From LMUY01 sp964245075 (GTDB taxonomy: Bacteria; Pseudomonadota; Alphaproteobacteria; Acetobacterales; Acetobacteraceae), in the NCBI GenBank assembly GCA_964245075.1, contig CAXTLC010000001.1, positions 62,001 through 126,000 on the forward strand: a DNA stretch of 64,000 nucleotides, read 5' to 3'. Below, in pieces: positions 43,393 through 52,315 of the stretch (position 1 is the first letter of the stretch; each line of letters opens with the position of its first letter). The notes beneath the pieces were generated by a model. It saw only the letters and a list, made by a program, of their open reading frames with translations, did not search any database and had not been told where the DNA came from. A program made the translations under genes and the position numbers.

Positions 43393-43653
43393 ATGACTGA
43401 AACCGACCCGCGCCGCCGCCGCATCCTGTTCCGCGCCACCCACCGGGGGACCCAGGAAACCGACCGGCTGGTCGGCGGCTACGTCGCCCCCCGCCTGCTC
43501 GGCTTCACGGACGCCGAGCTGGACGCGATCGAGGCGGTGATGGACCTGCCGGACCCCGACCTTGCCGACTGGCTGATGGGCCGCGTGCCGATCCCGCCAG
43601 GCGAGCATGCCCCCCTGCTGCACGCCATGCGCGCCGCGGCAGCGGCACGATGA
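43393..43653 (+). CDS. sdhE: Succinate dehydrogenase assembly factor SdhE
   Basis: An 86-aa protein that helps insert FAD into the succinate dehydrogenase flavoprotein. RRILFRATHRGTQETDRLVG holds the conserved Arg-Gly-x-x-Glu motif, followed by the LGFTDAELDAIEAVMDLPDP helices and DLADWLMGR. Its stop overlaps the mfd ATG (ATGA), a linkage common in alphaproteobacteria. Confidence 0.92.
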   Translation: MTETDPRRRRILFRATHRGTQETDRLVGGYVAPRLLGFTDAELDAIEAVMDLPDPDLADWLMGRVPIPPGEHAPLLHAMRAAAAAR

Positions 43654-46600
43654 GCGCCGTCACCATCCATGGCGCGCCCGAAGGGTACGACGCGCTGCTG
43701 CTCGCCCGCCGCCGGGCGGAGCACCACGGCGCGGTGCTGCACGCCACCCGCGACGACAGCCGCATGGCCCGGCTGCACGAAGCGCTCGCCTTCTTCGCGC
43801 CCGAGGTGGAGGTGCTGCGCTTTCCCGCCTGGGACTGCCTGCCATACGACCGCGTGTCTCCCAATCCGGCGATCGTGTCCGAGCGCATCGCCTGCCTTGC
43901 GCGCCTGCTGGAGCCTGCCGCCCGGCCGCGCATCGTGCTCACCACCGTCAACGCCCTGGTGCAGCGGGTGCCGCCGCGGGCCGCCTTCCGCGGCGCCAGC
44001 CTTTCGGTGCGCGCGGGCAGCACCGTGACGCCGGCCGGGCTGACCAGCTTCCTGGAGTCCAACGGCTACGGCCGTGCGGACACCGTGATGGAGCCGGGCG
44101 AGTACGCGGTGCGCGGAGGCATCGTGGACATCTTTCCCGCCGGGGAGCCGGACCCGGTCCGCCTGGACCTGTTCGGCGAGGAGGTGGAAAGCATCCGCCA
44201 CTTCGACGCCACCACCCAGCGCTCCACCGACAGGATGGAGCGGCTGGAGCTGCGCCCGGTGTCCGAGGTGGCGCTCGACCCGGCCAGCGTCACCCGGTTC
44301 CGCGAGAGCTGGCGCGAGCTGTTCGGGCCGGACGCGGCCAAGGACCCGATCTACGACAGCATCTCGGCCGGGCGCCGGCACCCGGGGATGGAGCACTGGG
44401 CGCCGCTGTTCCACGCCGGGATGGAGAACCTGCTCGACTACCTGCCGGACGCCGCCGTCAGCTTCGACGCGCAATCCGACGATGTGCTGGCGGCCCGGCT
44501 GGAGATGATCGCCGACCACTTCGACGCCCGCAAGACGCCGCCGCGGGATGGGGAAACGCCGTATCGCGCGCTGCCGCCGGGCCGGCTGTACCTGGACCGC
44601 GCCGAATGGGACGGGATGCTGTCCATGGGGCCGCGGTTCCAGTTCAGCCCGTACGGCAAGGACGCCGCGCAAAGCGGCATCGACGCCGGGGGGCGGCCGG
44701 GTGCGCTGTTCACCCAGGCCGGCGCGCACGCCAACTCGGACGTGTTCAAGCAGCTCGCCGACCAGACCGCCACCTGGACGCGCAACCGCCGCCGCACGAT
44801 CGTCGCCGCCTGGACCCGCGGCTCCCGCGAGCGGATGGCCAACCTGCTGCGGGAGAACGGGCTGAAGGCGCATGTCGCCGAGACCTGGCAGAAGGTGCGG
44901 GTGGCGCCGCGCGACCACGTGGTGCTGATCACGCTGGGCATCGAGCGCGGCTTCGTCGCTCCGGCGGGCGCCGACGACATCGGCGTGATCGGCGAGCAGG
45001 ACCTGCTGGGCGAGCGCATCAGCCGCCCGGCGCGCCGTCGCAAGCGGGCCGACCAGTTCATCGCCGAAGCCACGGAGATCGCGGAAGGCGACCTGGTGGT
45101 GCACCAGGACCACGGCATCGGCCGCTATGACGGGCTGGTGACCTTGCAGGTGTCCGGCGCGTCGCACGACTGCCTGCGGCTGCTGTATGACGAGGACCAC
45201 AAGCTGTTCGTCCCCGTCGAGAACATCGAGGTGCTGAGCCGCTTCGGGCAGGAGGGCGGCGCCAGCCTGGACAAGCTGGGCGGCGCGTCCTGGCAGAACC
45301 GCAAGGCGCGCATGAAGCAGCGCATCCGGGACATGGCGGGCGAGCTGATCCGCACCGCCGCCGCGCGCCGGGTGCGCGACGCCAGCAGCATGACCCCGCA
45401 GGAAGGCGCCTGGGACGAGTTCTGCGCCCGCTTCCCATTCGCCGAAACGGAGGACCAGGCCCGCGCTATCGGCGACGTGCTGGAGGATCTGGCGGCGGGG
45501 CGGCCGATGGACCGGCTGATCTGCGGCGACGTCGGCTTCGGCAAAACGGAGGTCGCGCTGCGCGCCGCCTTCATCGCCGCCATGAGCGGGGCGCAGGTGG
45601 CCGTGGTGGTGCCCACCACGCTGCTCGCCCGGCAGCACCACCGCACCTTCACCCGGCGCTTCGAAGGGCTGCCAGTGCGGGTGGCGCAGCTCAGCCGCAT
45701 GGTGACCGCCAAGGATGCCGCCGAGGTCAAGCGCGGCCTGGCGGATGGCAGCGTCAACATCGTGGTCGGCACCCACGCCTTGCTGGCCAAGGGCATCGAG
45801 TTCGCTGACCTCGGCCTGCTGGTGGTGGACGAGGAGCAGCACTTCGGCGTGTCCCACAAGGAGAAGCTGAAGGCGCTCAAGGCGGACGTGCACGTGCTGA
45901 CGCTGTCCGCCACCCCCATCCCGCGCACGCTGCAACTGGCGCTGACCGGGGTGCGGGAGATGAGCCTGATCGCGACGCCGCCGGTGGACCGGCTGGCGGT
46001 GCGGACCTTCATCATGCCGTTCGACGGGGTGGTGGCGCGCGAGGCGATCCAGCGCGAGCGGTTCCGCGGCGGCCAGGTGTTCTGCGTCGTGCCCCGGGTG
46101 GAGGATCTCGGCCGCATGGCGGAGCGGCTGCGCGAGATCGTGCCGGAGGCGCGCACCGTGGAGGCGCACGGCCGGCTGGCGCCGACCGAGCTGGAACGGG
46201 TGATGACCGAGTTCGGCGACGGCAAGTACGACATCCTGCTGTCCACCAACATCGTGGAAAGCGGGCTGGACATGCCCGCGGTCAACACGCTGATCATCTA
46301 CCGCGCCGACATGTTCGGCCTGGGCCAGCTCTACCAGCTTCGCGGCCGGGTGGGCCGCGGCAAGCAGCGCGGCTACGCCTACCTGACCTGGCCGCCGACC
46401 CACCGGCTGTCGGGTGCTGCCGAGAAGCGGCTGAACGTGATGCAGACGCTGGACACGCTGGGCGCCGGGTTCACCCTGGCCAGCCACGACCTGGATATCC
46501 GCGGCGCCGGCAACCTGCTGGGCGACGAGCAGAGCGGCCACATCCGCGAGGTCGGCATCGAGCTGTACCAGCAGATGCTGGAGGACGCGGTGGGCGAGCT

Positions 46601-47099
46601 GCGGGCCGAGCGGGGCCGCCACAAATCGGACGACCGGGATTGGACGCCCAACATCTCATTGGGGCTGCCGGTGCTGATCCCCGAAAGCTACGTGCGGGAC
46701 CTGCCGGTGCGGCTGGGCCTGTACCGCCGCATCGGCGCGCTGGCGAGCGACGGCGAAAGCGAGGCGATGGCCGCCGAACTGGTGGACCGCTTCGGCCCCC
46801 TGCCGGAGGAGGTGGACAACCTGCTCCAGGTCATGGCGCTGAAGCGCGGCTGCCGGGAAGCGGGGGTGGAAAGGCTGGAAGCCGGGCCGAAGGGCATGGT
46901 GGTGCAATTCCGCGGCAACGCCTTCGCCAACCCGGGCGGGCTGGTGGCCTGGCTGGCCACGCAGAAGGGCGCCATCCGGTTGCGCCCGGACCACAAGCTG
47001 GCGATTGCCCGGGAGATGGCGGTCAGCGAGCGCATTAAGACGGCGCGCAGCACCCTGGGCAGCCTGCACCGCATCGCGAGCCAGGCTCGCGCGGCGTGA
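43650..47099 (+). CDS. mfd: Transcription-repair coupling factor Mfd
   Basis: DNA translocase that removes RNA polymerase stalled at lesions and recruits UvrA. Of 1149 residues, the N-terminal UvrB-like part covers about 1-340 (VEVLRFPAWDCLPYDRVSPN). The RNA-polymerase-interaction domain follows at about 470-545 (GDLVVHQDHGIGRYDGLVTL). Helicase motifs are GDVGFGKTEVALRAAF near residue 627, VVDEEQHFGV, SATPIPRTLQ and QLRGRVGRGKQRGYAYL. The TRG motif ASHDLDIRGAGNLLGDEQSG and the C-terminal regulatory domain close the protein. Length and domain order are normal. Confidence 0.97.
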   Translation: MSAVTIHGAPEGYDALLLARRRAEHHGAVLHATRDDSRMARLHEALAFFAPEVEVLRFPAWDCLPYDRVSPNPAIVSERIACLARLLEPAARPRIVLTTVNALVQRVPPRAAFRGASLSVRAGSTVTPAGLTSFLESNGYGRADTVMEPGEYAVRGGIVDIFPAGEPDPVRLDLFGEEVESIRHFDATTQRSTDRMERLELRPVSEVALDPASVTRFRESWRELFGPDAAKDPIYDSISAGRRHPGMEHWAPLFHAGMENLLDYLPDAAVSFDAQSDDVLAARLEMIADHFDARKTPPRDGETPYRALPPGRLYLDRAEWDGMLSMGPRFQFSPYGKDAAQSGIDAGGRPGALFTQAGAHANSDVFKQLADQTATWTRNRRRTIVAAWTRGSRERMANLLRENGLKAHVAETWQKVRVAPRDHVVLITLGIERGFVAPAGADDIGVIGEQDLLGERISRPARRRKRADQFIAEATEIAEGDLVVHQDHGIGRYDGLVTLQVSGASHDCLRLLYDEDHKLFVPVENIEVLSRFGQEGGASLDKLGGASWQNRKARMKQRIRDMAGELIRTAAARRVRDASSMTPQEGAWDEFCARFPFAETEDQARAIGDVLEDLAAGRPMDRLICGDVGFGKTEVALRAAFIAAMSGAQVAVVVPTTLLARQHHRTFTRRFEGLPVRVAQLSRMVTAKDAAEVKRGLADGSVNIVVGTHALLAKGIEFADLGLLVVDEEQHFGVSHKEKLKALKADVHVLTLSATPIPRTLQLALTGVREMSLIATPPVDRLAVRTFIMPFDGVVAREAIQRERFRGGQVFCVVPRVEDLGRMAERLREIVPEARTVEAHGRLAPTELERVMTEFGDGKYDILLSTNIVESGLDMPAVNTLIIYRADMFGLGQLYQLRGRVGRGKQRGYAYLTWPPTHRLSGAAEKRLNVMQTLDTLGAGFTLASHDLDIRGAGNLLGDEQSGHIREVGIELYQQMLEDAVGELRAERGRHKSDDRDWTPNISLGLPVLIPESYVRDLPVRLGLYRRIGALASDGESEAMAAELVDRFGPLPEEVDNLLQVMALKRGCREAGVERLEAGPKGMVVQFRGNAFANPGGLVAWLATQKGAIRLRPDHKLAIAREMAVSERIKTARSTLGSLHRIASQARAA

Positions 47100-47470
47100 C
47101 CGGGCTGCTGTTGTGGTCGGCTTCCCTGCTGACGGGCGGCGCCATCCTCGGCCTCCTGCTGGTCACGCTGTCCCAGGTGGCCCCGTCCACGTTCCGGCTT
47201 GCCTGGCCCGGCGCCGTGCACGGGCTGGTGGGGCTGGCCGGATTCGGCCTGCTGCTGGCGGGGCTGCGCGGGCCGCCGCGCGGGGTGCAGCAAGGCGCAG
47301 GCTCGTTCGGGCTGGTCGCCGCGGTGTTCGTCGGGCTGGCGCTGCTCGGCGGCGCATTCCTGGCGGGAGCGCGGTTGCGGCGCCAACCGCCGGCCGTGCT
47401 GGTGATCGGGGTGCATGCGACGCTCGGCGTCGCCGGGCTGGTGATGCTGGCGGCGTACCTTTCGGTGTGA
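47096..47470 (+). CDS. Hypothetical four-helix membrane protein
   Basis: A 124-aa protein with four hydrophobic stretches (WSASLLTGGAILGLLLVTL; HGLVGLAGFGLLLAGL; FGLVAAVFVGLALLGGAF; VIGVHATLGVAGLVMLAAYL). The repeated Val-Ile-Gly-x-His pattern, with a His in helices 2 and 4, is seen in small cytochrome- or haem-handling membrane proteins, but this is weak. The GTG overlaps the mfd stop, so it is translationally coupled to mfd. Confidence 0.7.
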   Translation: MTGLLLWSASLLTGGAILGLLLVTLSQVAPSTFRLAWPGAVHGLVGLAGFGLLLAGLRGPPRGVQQGAGSFGLVAAVFVGLALLGGAFLAGARLRRQPPAVLVIGVHATLGVAGLVMLAAYLSV

Positions 47471-47491
47471 CCGGGTCGGCGGCGGCTTCGT

Positions 47492-47540
47492 GCCGGCTGC
47501 TGCGGCGTGGTTCCCACTGGCTGCGGCAGCCGGCCTTTCC
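47492..47540 (+). terminator. Possible terminator after the sdhE-mfd operon
   Basis: GCCGGCTGC (47492-47500) and GCAGCCGGC (47526-47534) make a perfect 9-bp stem around 25 bases, followed by CTTTCC. It is 22 bases past the stop of the membrane-protein gene. The short pyrimidine run makes Rho-independence uncertain. Confidence 0.35.
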
Positions 47541-47592
47541 ACTGCCGAATACTATGGTAAGTTCGGCGAAAACGGCGGCATAGGATACCGGA

Positions 47593-48396
47593 TTGGCTCG
47601 TAAAATCCTCATCATGGGCCTGCCCGGCGCCGGCAAGACCACGCTTGCCCAGGCGCTCAAGCAGCGGATCAACGCCGTTCATTTCAACGCCGACGACGTG
47701 CGGCAGCACGTTAACCGCGATCTCGGCTTCTCCGTCCCCGACCGGGTCGAGCACGCAAGGCGCATGGGCTGGCTTTGCGACCGGGTGACGGAAGCCGGCA
47801 GCTACGCCATCGCGGACTTCATCTGTCCTACGCCCGAGACCCGGGCGGCGTTCGAGGCGGACGGCCCGGCCTTCGTCGTCTGGGTGGACCGGATCGACGC
47901 CGGCCGGTTCGCCGACACCAACCGCCTGTTCGTTCCACCCGACGCGTTCGACATCCGGGTCGCCGTGGAAGGCAGCCCGGAGTACTGGGCCGAGCATGTC
48001 GCGGTGAAGCTGCACCCCCTGTTCGAGCCGAAGCAGCCCACCGCGCTGTTCATCGGCCGGTATCAGCCGTTCCATGATGGGCACCGGGCCTTGATCGAGG
48101 AGGGGCTGCGCCGAGTCGGACAGGCCTGCATCGCGGTGCGGGACACGCAGGGGGTGGGGTCGAAGAACCCGTTCTCGTTCGAGTACGTGCGCGCGCGGAT
48201 CGAATTGGCGCTGCGCCGGCACGAGGGGCGTTTCAGCGTCATTCCGCTGCCGAACGTCACCCACGTCTTCTACGGGCGAGACGTCGGCTACGCCGTGGAA
48301 CGGATCGACCTTGACGAGCGGTTGCAGGCGATCTCGGCCACCGATGTGCGCCGCCGCCTCAGCTTAGCCACGGCGGCGACGCCGTCGACGAGCTGA
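47593..48396 (+). CDS. APS-kinase-like / HxGH nucleotidyltransferase fusion
   Basis: A 267-aa two-domain protein. Residues 1-140 resemble adenylylsulfate kinase: P-loop GLPGAGKTT (9-17), then NADDVRQHVNRDLGFSVPDR and ADFICPTPETRAAFE, equivalent to the CysC GDNxR...NRDLGFS region. Residues about 150-255 form a HIGH-type nucleotidyltransferase with IGRYQPFHDGHRALIEEGL (155-164 core), like NMN or cytidylyl transferases, and ISATDVRRRL near the end (the ISxTxxR motif). The TTG start has AGGA seven bases upstream. The sulfotransferase follows 56 bases later on the same strand. The joint reaction is unknown; an activated-sulfate or other phospho-linked nucleotide donor is a guess. Confidence 0.75.
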   Translation: MARKILIMGLPGAGKTTLAQALKQRINAVHFNADDVRQHVNRDLGFSVPDRVEHARRMGWLCDRVTEAGSYAIADFICPTPETRAAFEADGPAFVVWVDRIDAGRFADTNRLFVPPDAFDIRVAVEGSPEYWAEHVAVKLHPLFEPKQPTALFIGRYQPFHDGHRALIEEGLRRVGQACIAVRDTQGVGSKNPFSFEYVRARIELALRRHEGRFSVIPLPNVTHVFYGRDVGYAVERIDLDERLQAISATDVRRRLSLATAATPSTS

Positions 48397-48452
48397 GCCG
48401 TGCCGTTCGGGGGGGCTGCCGCAACGTCGCGGCTGGTTTCGGGGATGGTGCC

Positions 48453-49490
48453 TTGGCCCGTTACATAGGGTGCGTGGACGGCTTCGTGGACGGCGAGTTG
48501 CGCGGCTGGATCATCGACCGGGACCAACCGGACGTTCTGCAACCCATCGTGTGCCGGAACCGGGAAGGGAGGGAACTGACGTTTCGTCCTTTCACCTACC
48601 GGGAGGACGTCGCGGCGGTCATGGGCGTTCCCGGGGTGTTCGGCTTCGCGGTGCCGGAGGACCTGCTGCTGCCGCTGGGCGCCGTGTTCTCCGTCGCCGA
48701 CAAGAGGGGCGCCCTGCTGGAGAACGGAACGGAGGTGACGCTGCCGGCGATCCCGCCCGCTGCCAAAGCCAAGAAGCCGCTCCACATCTTCCTGCACATC
48801 TCCAAGACCGCCGGAACCAGCCTGCGCAACACGTTGCTGCGCAGCGTGCCGCCTGGAGAGCAGTTGCTCATCTATCCAGGACTGATACCCGGCTTGTCGT
48901 TGCCGAAGTCGCTCAGCATCCCCTTGGCGCAGCGCGACCGGCTGGCCTGGGTGTTCGGCCACTGCCACTTCGGCTTCGACCGCATCGTCACCCAGCCGAG
49001 CCGCTACGTCACGTTCATCCGGGAACCGCTCGAACGGCTCCGCTCGAACTTCGCCCACCATGCCGCCGCCGGAAGCGAGTTCGAGATCGACGGCATCCCC
49101 CTGCGCCCGGCCAGCGTCATCAATGACGGCCTGTCCGAGGAGTTCGACAACGTCATGACGCGGGTGCTCGCCGGCTTCGGGCGGGACCTGGTTCCCTTGG
49201 GCCGGGTCGGGGAGAACGAGGTCGAGATCGCCTTGAGCAACGTCCGACGCCACTTTGCCTTGGTCGGCCGGCACTCGCAGGCCGATGCGGACACCGCCCT
49301 GTTGCAGGACTACCTCGGCCTGCCGCGCGACAAGCTGACGGTCGACAACGTGACGCCGGCGACCTTCCAGTATGACGCGGCCGAGCTTGCCGCGGTCGAT
49401 TGGGACAGGGTCGCGGAGCGCAACCAGGCTGACTTCTCGCTCTACTCGCGCCTGGAGCAGGAAGGCCTGGTGTCACGCATACTGGATTGA
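48453..49490 (+). CDS. Sulfotransferase with N-terminal accessory domain
   Basis: A 345-aa enzyme. Residues 1-100 form an accessory domain (YIGCVDGFVDGELRGWIID; YREDVAAVMGVPGVFGFAVP) shared with the GT4 protein at 18016. Residues about 110-340 form a carbohydrate-sulfotransferase-like domain: IFLHISKTAGTSLRNTLL is the 5'-phosphosulfate loop and YVTFIREPLERLRSNFAHH the 3'-phosphate site for PAPS. A likely role is sulfation of a surface glycan. Start TTG 48453 follows GGGGATGG. The kinase-nucleotidyltransferase gene upstream could supply or modify the donor. Confidence 0.8.
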   Translation: MARYIGCVDGFVDGELRGWIIDRDQPDVLQPIVCRNREGRELTFRPFTYREDVAAVMGVPGVFGFAVPEDLLLPLGAVFSVADKRGALLENGTEVTLPAIPPAAKAKKPLHIFLHISKTAGTSLRNTLLRSVPPGEQLLIYPGLIPGLSLPKSLSIPLAQRDRLAWVFGHCHFGFDRIVTQPSRYVTFIREPLERLRSNFAHHAAAGSEFEIDGIPLRPASVINDGLSEEFDNVMTRVLAGFGRDLVPLGRVGENEVEIALSNVRRHFALVGRHSQADADTALLQDYLGLPRDKLTVDNVTPATFQYDAAELAAVDWDRVAERNQADFSLYSRLEQEGLVSRILD

Positions 49491-49512
49491 CCCGGGCTGG
49501 ACCTTGCCTGCC

Positions 49513-50025
49513 TCAGGGCAGCGCGCCTGGGGCAGGGCGCTGGCAGTCCACCGGCTTCGCAATGCTTGCCGCCTGTCCTGGCACCCCGGCGGGGGCGGCG
49601 GTGCTGGAATACAGGCAATCGCGCACCACGCCGTCATCCCTGAACGTCACGGTCAGGCTGGCAGATTGCGGATCGGCCCGCGTGGCGCCCACCGCCGTGT
49701 TCGCCAGGCCAAGCCCCGAGCCGGCAAGGCCCGCGAACGGCACAAAGGCGCCGATCAAGCCGGACGCCGCCGACACGCCGCTGACCAGGCCGGCATTGTC
49801 CGAGCTGCCCTGCTTGGCTTCGTAGACCCAGGCCTCACCGAGCCCGCTCCGCTCGGTATGGCCGGGTTTGCCTAGGGCCGTGAACACATCCGCACGCGTT
49901 GAGCGGCCCACCGCGACGGTTGCCACCTTCGCCGGGTCCAGCGCGGTTGGCGCTGCGGCCTGCGAGCAAGACGCGGCGGCGGTTGCGGCTGCCATGGCCA
50001 GCCCCCTCGCGGCTCTGCCTGTCAT
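49513..50025 (-). CDS. BamE/SmpA-like lipoprotein
   Basis: A 170-aa predicted lipoprotein; Cys20 follows AAATAAAS, a lipobox-like end to a short signal. VAVGRSTRADVFTALGKPGH and WVYEAKQG match the SmpA/OmlA (BamE) beta-alpha pattern, followed by a Gly/Ala-rich hydrophobic insert (LVSGVSAASGLIGAFVPFAG) and VTFRDDGVVRDCLYS. BamE itself is shorter and lacks the insert, so this is a relative rather than the assembly-factor subunit. It overlaps the upstream gene by four bases (ATGA). Confidence 0.68.
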   Translation of the reverse strand: MTGRAARGLAMAAATAAASCSQAAAPTALDPAKVATVAVGRSTRADVFTALGKPGHTERSGLGEAWVYEAKQGSSDNAGLVSGVSAASGLIGAFVPFAGLAGSGLGLANTAVGATRADPQSASLTVTFRDDGVVRDCLYSSTAAPAGVPGQAASIAKPVDCQRPAPGALP

Positions 50026-51557
50026 GGCGCCCTGCCGCCCTGGCCACCCGTCATCGCCGAAAGGTCCACGCCGTTCACCAGCACCCTCGCACCCTCCACG
50101 GTCACCTGCCAGGTCAACTGGTCGCCCGCGCTGCGCGCGATGCCTTTGAGGAAGATCGCCACGGGAACCGCCTGCTCCAACATGGGCTCCGCCTGCAACC
50201 GGCTGATCAGATCGTCCAGCCCGGTCGCGCTGAAATCCGCCTGGCCGGTCACCTGGGCGGGACCGGACACGTTGAACTTGCCTGTTCCGCTGAACCTGGC
50301 GCCCGCCGCATCCAGGGCGAGCTCGTCGAAGCCGAGGTTCACCCCGCCATGCGCGAACAGAGACCCGACGTCCGGCACAGGCGGGTCCTGGCCGTCCTGG
50401 GCCGGGGCGGTCGCCTCCATCCCCATCTTGGTCAACGCCGCCAGGTCGATGTTGGACACGGTCGGGCGGATGGCGAAGTGGGACGGCACATAGGCGGCCA
50501 GCGCCGGCGGCAGGCTGTCGAGCCGCAGGCCGTCAAGGGTGAAGCCCATGGCGGCGGACAGCGTGCTCTGCGGAGCATCGCCGCCGAACGAGAGACCCGC
50601 CTTGGCGAGCGACCCGGTGACGCCCCCGACATCGAACGTCAGGCCTTCCAGCGCCTCGTCCAGCTTGCCACCGGTGAGCGCCGCGTCCGCGGCCACCAGG
50701 ATGCGCCGCAACTGCGCCCGTTCCGCGGGCGTCAGCCCGTCAGCCGGGTCGCCGCCCGCCTGCTTGGCCACGCGGTTGAATGCCGCCAGCGCCTGGAGCA
50801 ACGGCGCGAGCTTCTCCTGCGCCAGGCCCGAGACAGTTGTGACGACGTGCACGGTTTGCGCCTTGAGGTTGAAGCCCGTGCCGGTCGCCAGCTCGGATTG
50901 CAGGCTGTAGCCGGTCGCCGCCGTGTCCGACATTATGTCGGTATGCCCATCGTCGACCGGAACCCTGCTCGTCTGGGTGGTCACCTGGTCGGCATGCGAG
51001 ATGGACGGCGCCATGCCCCCCGATTTCACGATGTCCACCGCCGTGATGACGCCGCCGTTGGCCGCCGGCTGGCTGCCGGTGGGGTCGAACACGCCGTGCA
51101 CGTCCTGCTTGCCCAGCGTCACCTGGTACGTGACGGTGACTGGGTGGGTCCCGTCCGGGCCATGGTGCTCGGCGCCGGGCGCGTCTGGCACGGCTTCAGT
51201 GGTGGTGACCGTCAGCTTGTCCGGAAAATGCTCGTCATCCAGCGTCCATCGCGTGGCGTCCAGCATGCGTGCCTTGGCGGTGAAGGCCGCGTTCGCCGGG
51301 GTGACCGAGCCCAGGGCGCCAAGCGGCACGCGGACGAGGTAGTGGTCCCCCTCCGGCGTGAACTGCACCGGGCGCGCCGGAAGCGGCACCAAGCCCCCGG
51401 TGATCGTGTTCAGCCAGGCAGCGACCTGCGTTTCCAGCGATCGCGCGTCGGCCGGGGAGGGCTGCCCCTGCGCCGCCGCCGGGGCTACGAAGGCGGCGAG
51501 GAGCGCCAGGGCGGGAAGGGTGGCCTTGTGGGCGGGCATGGGGATCACCGTGCTCAT
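50022..51557 (-). CDS. Periplasmic DUF2125/YdgA-like protein
   Basis: A 511-aa exported protein. Signal peptide ATLPALALLAAFVAPAAAQ; the second Met (51539) may be the real start. The mature part is a long beta-rich repeat protein: FTPEGDHYLVRVPLGALG near the N-terminus, GYSLQSELATGTGFNLKAQT centrally and AGARFSGTGKFNVSGPAQVT near the end, closing VEGARVLVNGVDLSAMTGG. This resembles DUF2125/DUF945-type proteins of alphaproteobacteria, whose function is unknown. It is co-transcribed with the lipoprotein that follows, suggesting an envelope role. Confidence 0.6.
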   Translation of the reverse strand: MSTVIPMPAHKATLPALALLAAFVAPAAAQGQPSPADARSLETQVAAWLNTITGGLVPLPARPVQFTPEGDHYLVRVPLGALGSVTPANAAFTAKARMLDATRWTLDDEHFPDKLTVTTTEAVPDAPGAEHHGPDGTHPVTVTYQVTLGKQDVHGVFDPTGSQPAANGGVITAVDIVKSGGMAPSISHADQVTTQTSRVPVDDGHTDIMSDTAATGYSLQSELATGTGFNLKAQTVHVVTTVSGLAQEKLAPLLQALAAFNRVAKQAGGDPADGLTPAERAQLRRILVAADAALTGGKLDEALEGLTFDVGGVTGSLAKAGLSFGGDAPQSTLSAAMGFTLDGLRLDSLPPALAAYVPSHFAIRPTVSNIDLAALTKMGMEATAPAQDGQDPPVPDVGSLFAHGGVNLGFDELALDAAGARFSGTGKFNVSGPAQVTGQADFSATGLDDLISRLQAEPMLEQAVPVAIFLKGIARSAGDQLTWQVTVEGARVLVNGVDLSAMTGGQGGRAP

Positions 51558-51596
51558 GCGGAAGTGGGAATGGAGGCGAAGGCCGGGATGCCGGGT

Positions 51597-52265
51597 CTAG
51601 CCTGAGAGCATGTCCACGGCAGCCACGTCCAGCAATCGCTCGATCACTTCCGGCTCCTGCGCGCCGGCGATGGCGTGACGGCCACTGACAACGAAGCAGG
51701 GCACGCCGTTGATGCCGAGCCGGTGGGCGCGCAGGTTGTCGGCTTGCACGCCATCCAGCTCGCCATCTCCGGCCAGCAGATTGCGGGCGGCGACCGGGTC
51801 GAGCCCGCAGGCCGTCGCGATGGCGCAGAGCACGCTGGCCTCGCCCAAGTCCCGCCCGTCGGCGAAATGGGCGGCGAACAGCGCCTCCACCACGTCCGTC
51901 GCGCGGCCGAACCGGGCTGCCCACCGGACCAGGCGGTGCGCGTCCACGCTGGACGGCGTGCGCCGGACGCGGTCGAAGCGGAACTGCACGCCTTCTGCGC
52001 GCCCGATCTCGGCGATGGAGCTGTAAAGGCGCCGCGCCCGGTCCTCGCCGCCGAACTTGCGGACCACGTAGTCGGAGCGGGACATCCCCATCCGGGGCAT
52101 GTCCGGGTTGAGCAGGAACGGCCGCCAGACCAGGTCCACCAGCAGGTCCGGCCGGCGGCGGACGGTGCGCAGCAGGCGGCGGGCGCCCAGGTAGCACCAG
52201 GGGCATACCAAATCGTGCACGACCTCGACGCTGAGGCGGGCCTTTGGCGGAGCAAGGATGTTCAC
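51597..52265 (-). CDS. DsbA-family oxidoreductase (FrnE-like)
   Basis: A 222-aa thioredoxin-fold protein with the CPWC active site at residues 21-24 (VVHDLVCPWCYLGARRL), a helical insertion of about 110 residues and the cis-proline loop GINGVPCFVVSGRHAIAGAQ. No signal peptide, so cytoplasmic, as for FrnE and 2-hydroxychromene-2-carboxylate-isomerase-like DsbA relatives. It probably acts in thiol redox chemistry or as a glutathione-dependent isomerase. Confidence 0.85.
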   Translation of the reverse strand: MNILAPPKARLSVEVVHDLVCPWCYLGARRLLRTVRRRPDLLVDLVWRPFLLNPDMPRMGMSRSDYVVRKFGGEDRARRLYSSIAEIGRAEGVQFRFDRVRRTPSSVDAHRLVRWAARFGRATDVVEALFAAHFADGRDLGEASVLCAIATACGLDPVAARNLLAGDGELDGVQADNLRAHRLGINGVPCFVVSGRHAIAGAQEPEVIERLLDVAAVDMLSG

Positions 52266-52315
52266 CGCGCCATGCTAATCACGTCGGAGGGGAGCCGTCA
52301 CACCTTTTTGCGGCC

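Noticed and set aside
43479..46622. 1047-residue minus-strand frame opposite mfd
   Set aside because: Shadow of mfd; no recognisable motif and extreme His/Gln/Arg content.
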